Shown here: piece after piece, positions 4,998 to 5,995 of the stretch
How the letters are laid out: each line of letters begins with the position of its first letter
Position numbering within the stretch: the stretch's first letter is position 1
Source: Phycisphaerales bacterium
Lineage (GTDB): Bacteria; Planctomycetota; Phycisphaerae; SM23-33
DNA: 5,995 nucleotides
Assembly (NCBI GenBank): GCA_003153915.1
Contig: PMBX01000076.1
Coordinates: 1-5,995, forward strand
Direction of reading: 5' to 3'
Program-made: the position numbers and the translations under genes
The notes under the pieces: model-generated
Told to the model about the DNA's origin: nothing
Database searches by the model: none
The model's input: only the letters and a program-made list of their open reading frames with translations

Positions 4998-5995
4998 ATG
5001 GCAATTGATCCATTCATAGCTGCCGCCTCCGTATTCGCGCTACCGCTGAAACTGGCGCAAATCTTTTACTTCGTCATCCTGCCCATGCTGCTCGTGGCGG
5101 CAGTGGGATACGTCCTCCAGCGGACCATGACGTTGGACATGCCCACGCTGACCCGGATCAACTTCTATTTCTCCGCTCCGGGCATGGTGTATTTCTCGGT
5201 GGTCAATTCCAGCCTGACGGCTTCCGACGTCGGGAGGGTGGTCCTGTTCAGCCTGCTGGCCTTTGCGGTAATGAGCGTGGCCACCGCCCTGGTGGCAAGA
5301 TGGAGGAAGCTGCCGCGCGACCAGCACAACGCGATGATAATGACCACCGTCCTGAACAATTCCGGCAATTACGGCCTGCCGTTGCAGGACCTGGCCTTTC
5401 GCTCGATGGGCCTGGGGGACGCGGCGATGTCGTTGCATGTCTTTGTCATGCTCACGCAGAATTTCCTGACCTTCACCGCGGGCGTCTTCCTGGCCGCCAG
5501 CGGAGGTGGAAACGCGCGGCTGCGCGCCAGCCTGCTCCATGTGGTGAAATTCCCCGCCGTCTACGCGCTGGTGGCGGCGCTGGTCACCGTGCGGATACGC
5601 ACGTACCTGGGGTTACATGCCCCCGACGTTGCCGCCTCGTTGGCGCCCTTCTGGGAGGTCGCCAAGCATCTGAAGGTGACCTACATCCCCATCGCGCTGT
5701 GCACTCTGGGAGCGCAACTGGCCAGCATTCCGCGCGGCAGGGTGCAATATCCCGTCAAGATCAGCGTCCTGCTCCGCCTGCTGGGCGGACCGCTGATGGG
5801 ACTGGGCCTGATCTACATCATGGGCATACACGGCTTCCTCGCCCAGGTGCTGCTGATCAGCACGTCCACCCCCACTGCCGTCAACGTCGCCCTGCTGTGC
5901 CTCCAATTTGGAAACCACCCCGACTATGCGGCAAGGGTGGTTTTTCATTCGACGATACTCTCTGCCGTGACGGTCACCCTGGTGGTATTCCTGGC
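4998..5995 (+). CDS. AEC-family (auxin efflux carrier-like) transporter, 3' end outside window
   Basis: The frame is open from ATG 4998 to the end of the window, giving 332 residues with no stop, so the C-terminus is cut off. The protein is an integral inner-membrane permease with about ten hydrophobic stretches, the first near residues 19-40 (LAQIFYFVILPMLLVAAVGYVLQ). Two signatures of the Mem_trans/AEC family are present: NNSGNYGLPL (120-129) in the first half and STSTPTAVN (288-296) in the second, the paired broken-helix regions expected for a substrate site. Bacterial AEC proteins are commonly a little over 300 residues, so few residues should be missing. Known members export or exchange organic anions such as malate, or auxin in plants; the substrate here cannot be named. 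The first 17 residues precede the usual family start. Only a weak purine stretch (GGAAAG, 4989-4994) precedes the ATG; no in-frame alternative start lies between the previous stop and this one. It may be co-transcribed with the PEP-CTERM gene (81-base gap), with no evident functional link. Confidence 0.9.
   Translation, partial: MAIDPFIAAASVFALPLKLAQIFYFVILPMLLVAAVGYVLQRTMTLDMPTLTRINFYFSAPGMVYFSVVNSSLTASDVGRVVLFSLLAFAVMSVATALVARWRKLPRDQHNAMIMTTVLNNSGNYGLPLQDLAFRSMGLGDAAMSLHVFVMLTQNFLTFTAGVFLAASGGGNARLRASLLHVVKFPAVYALVAALVTVRIRTYLGLHAPDVAASLAPFWEVAKHLKVTYIPIALCTLGAQLASIPRGRVQYPVKISVLLRLLGGPLMGLGLIYIMGIHGFLAQVLLISTSTPTAVNVALLCLQFGNHPDYAARVVFHSTILSAVTVTLVVFL

Noticed and set aside
5040..5948. 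Minus-strand open frames opposite the transporter
   Set aside because: They are antisense to a continuous hydrophobic AEC protein with both family signatures, and their products are polar Gln/His/Gly-rich sequences.

Overview
The window looks like chromosomal DNA of a GC-rich bacterium, most likely a planctomycete (Phycisphaerae-like). This assignment is an inference. It rests on a secreted protein that combines a dockerin-like calcium-binding repeat pair with a PEP-CTERM sorting tail, on an FHA-GAF histidine kinase with an HHIKN H-box, and on GC-rich codon use with non-ATG starts. No rRNA, tRNA or marker gene is present to confirm it. All five genes lie on the + strand.

Layout: (1) 1-1233, the C-terminal half of an ATP-dependent Lon protease, whose N-terminal domain and Walker A lie upstream of the window. 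(2) 1345-1800, a small membrane-anchored protein with four CxxC zinc-ribbon knuckles, preceded by its own promoter-like element and a good Shine-Dalgarno, and closed by the clearest rho-independent terminator in the window (1839-1879). (3) 1880-2152, a regulatory gap with a near-consensus sigma-70 type promoter (TTGACG-17-TATGAT), a GCGCATTG direct repeat touching its -35, and a leader of about 170 nt. (4) 2153-3805, an FHA-GAF-HisKA-HATPase sensor kinase with no response regulator beside it. (5) 3806-4037, a second regulatory gap with a hairpin and a promoter-like element whose spacer holds the perfect palindrome AAAAAGCGCTTTTT. (6) 4038-4916, a secreted dockerin-like/PEP-CTERM protein. (7) 4998-5995, an AEC-family (auxin efflux carrier-like) membrane transporter that runs off the right edge with nearly all of its length visible.

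The genes do not form an obvious pathway. Three of the intergenic gaps carry their own promoter-like or terminator-like signals, which suggests mostly single-gene transcription units. Protein quality control (Lon), signalling (the kinase), surface sorting (PEP-CTERM) and transport (AEC) are neighbours without a visible functional link. I see no mobile element, CRISPR array, phage gene or defence cassette. The points most worth a second look are the palindrome inside the PEP-CTERM gene's promoter, the zinc-ribbon membrane protein, and the altered H-box of the kinase.
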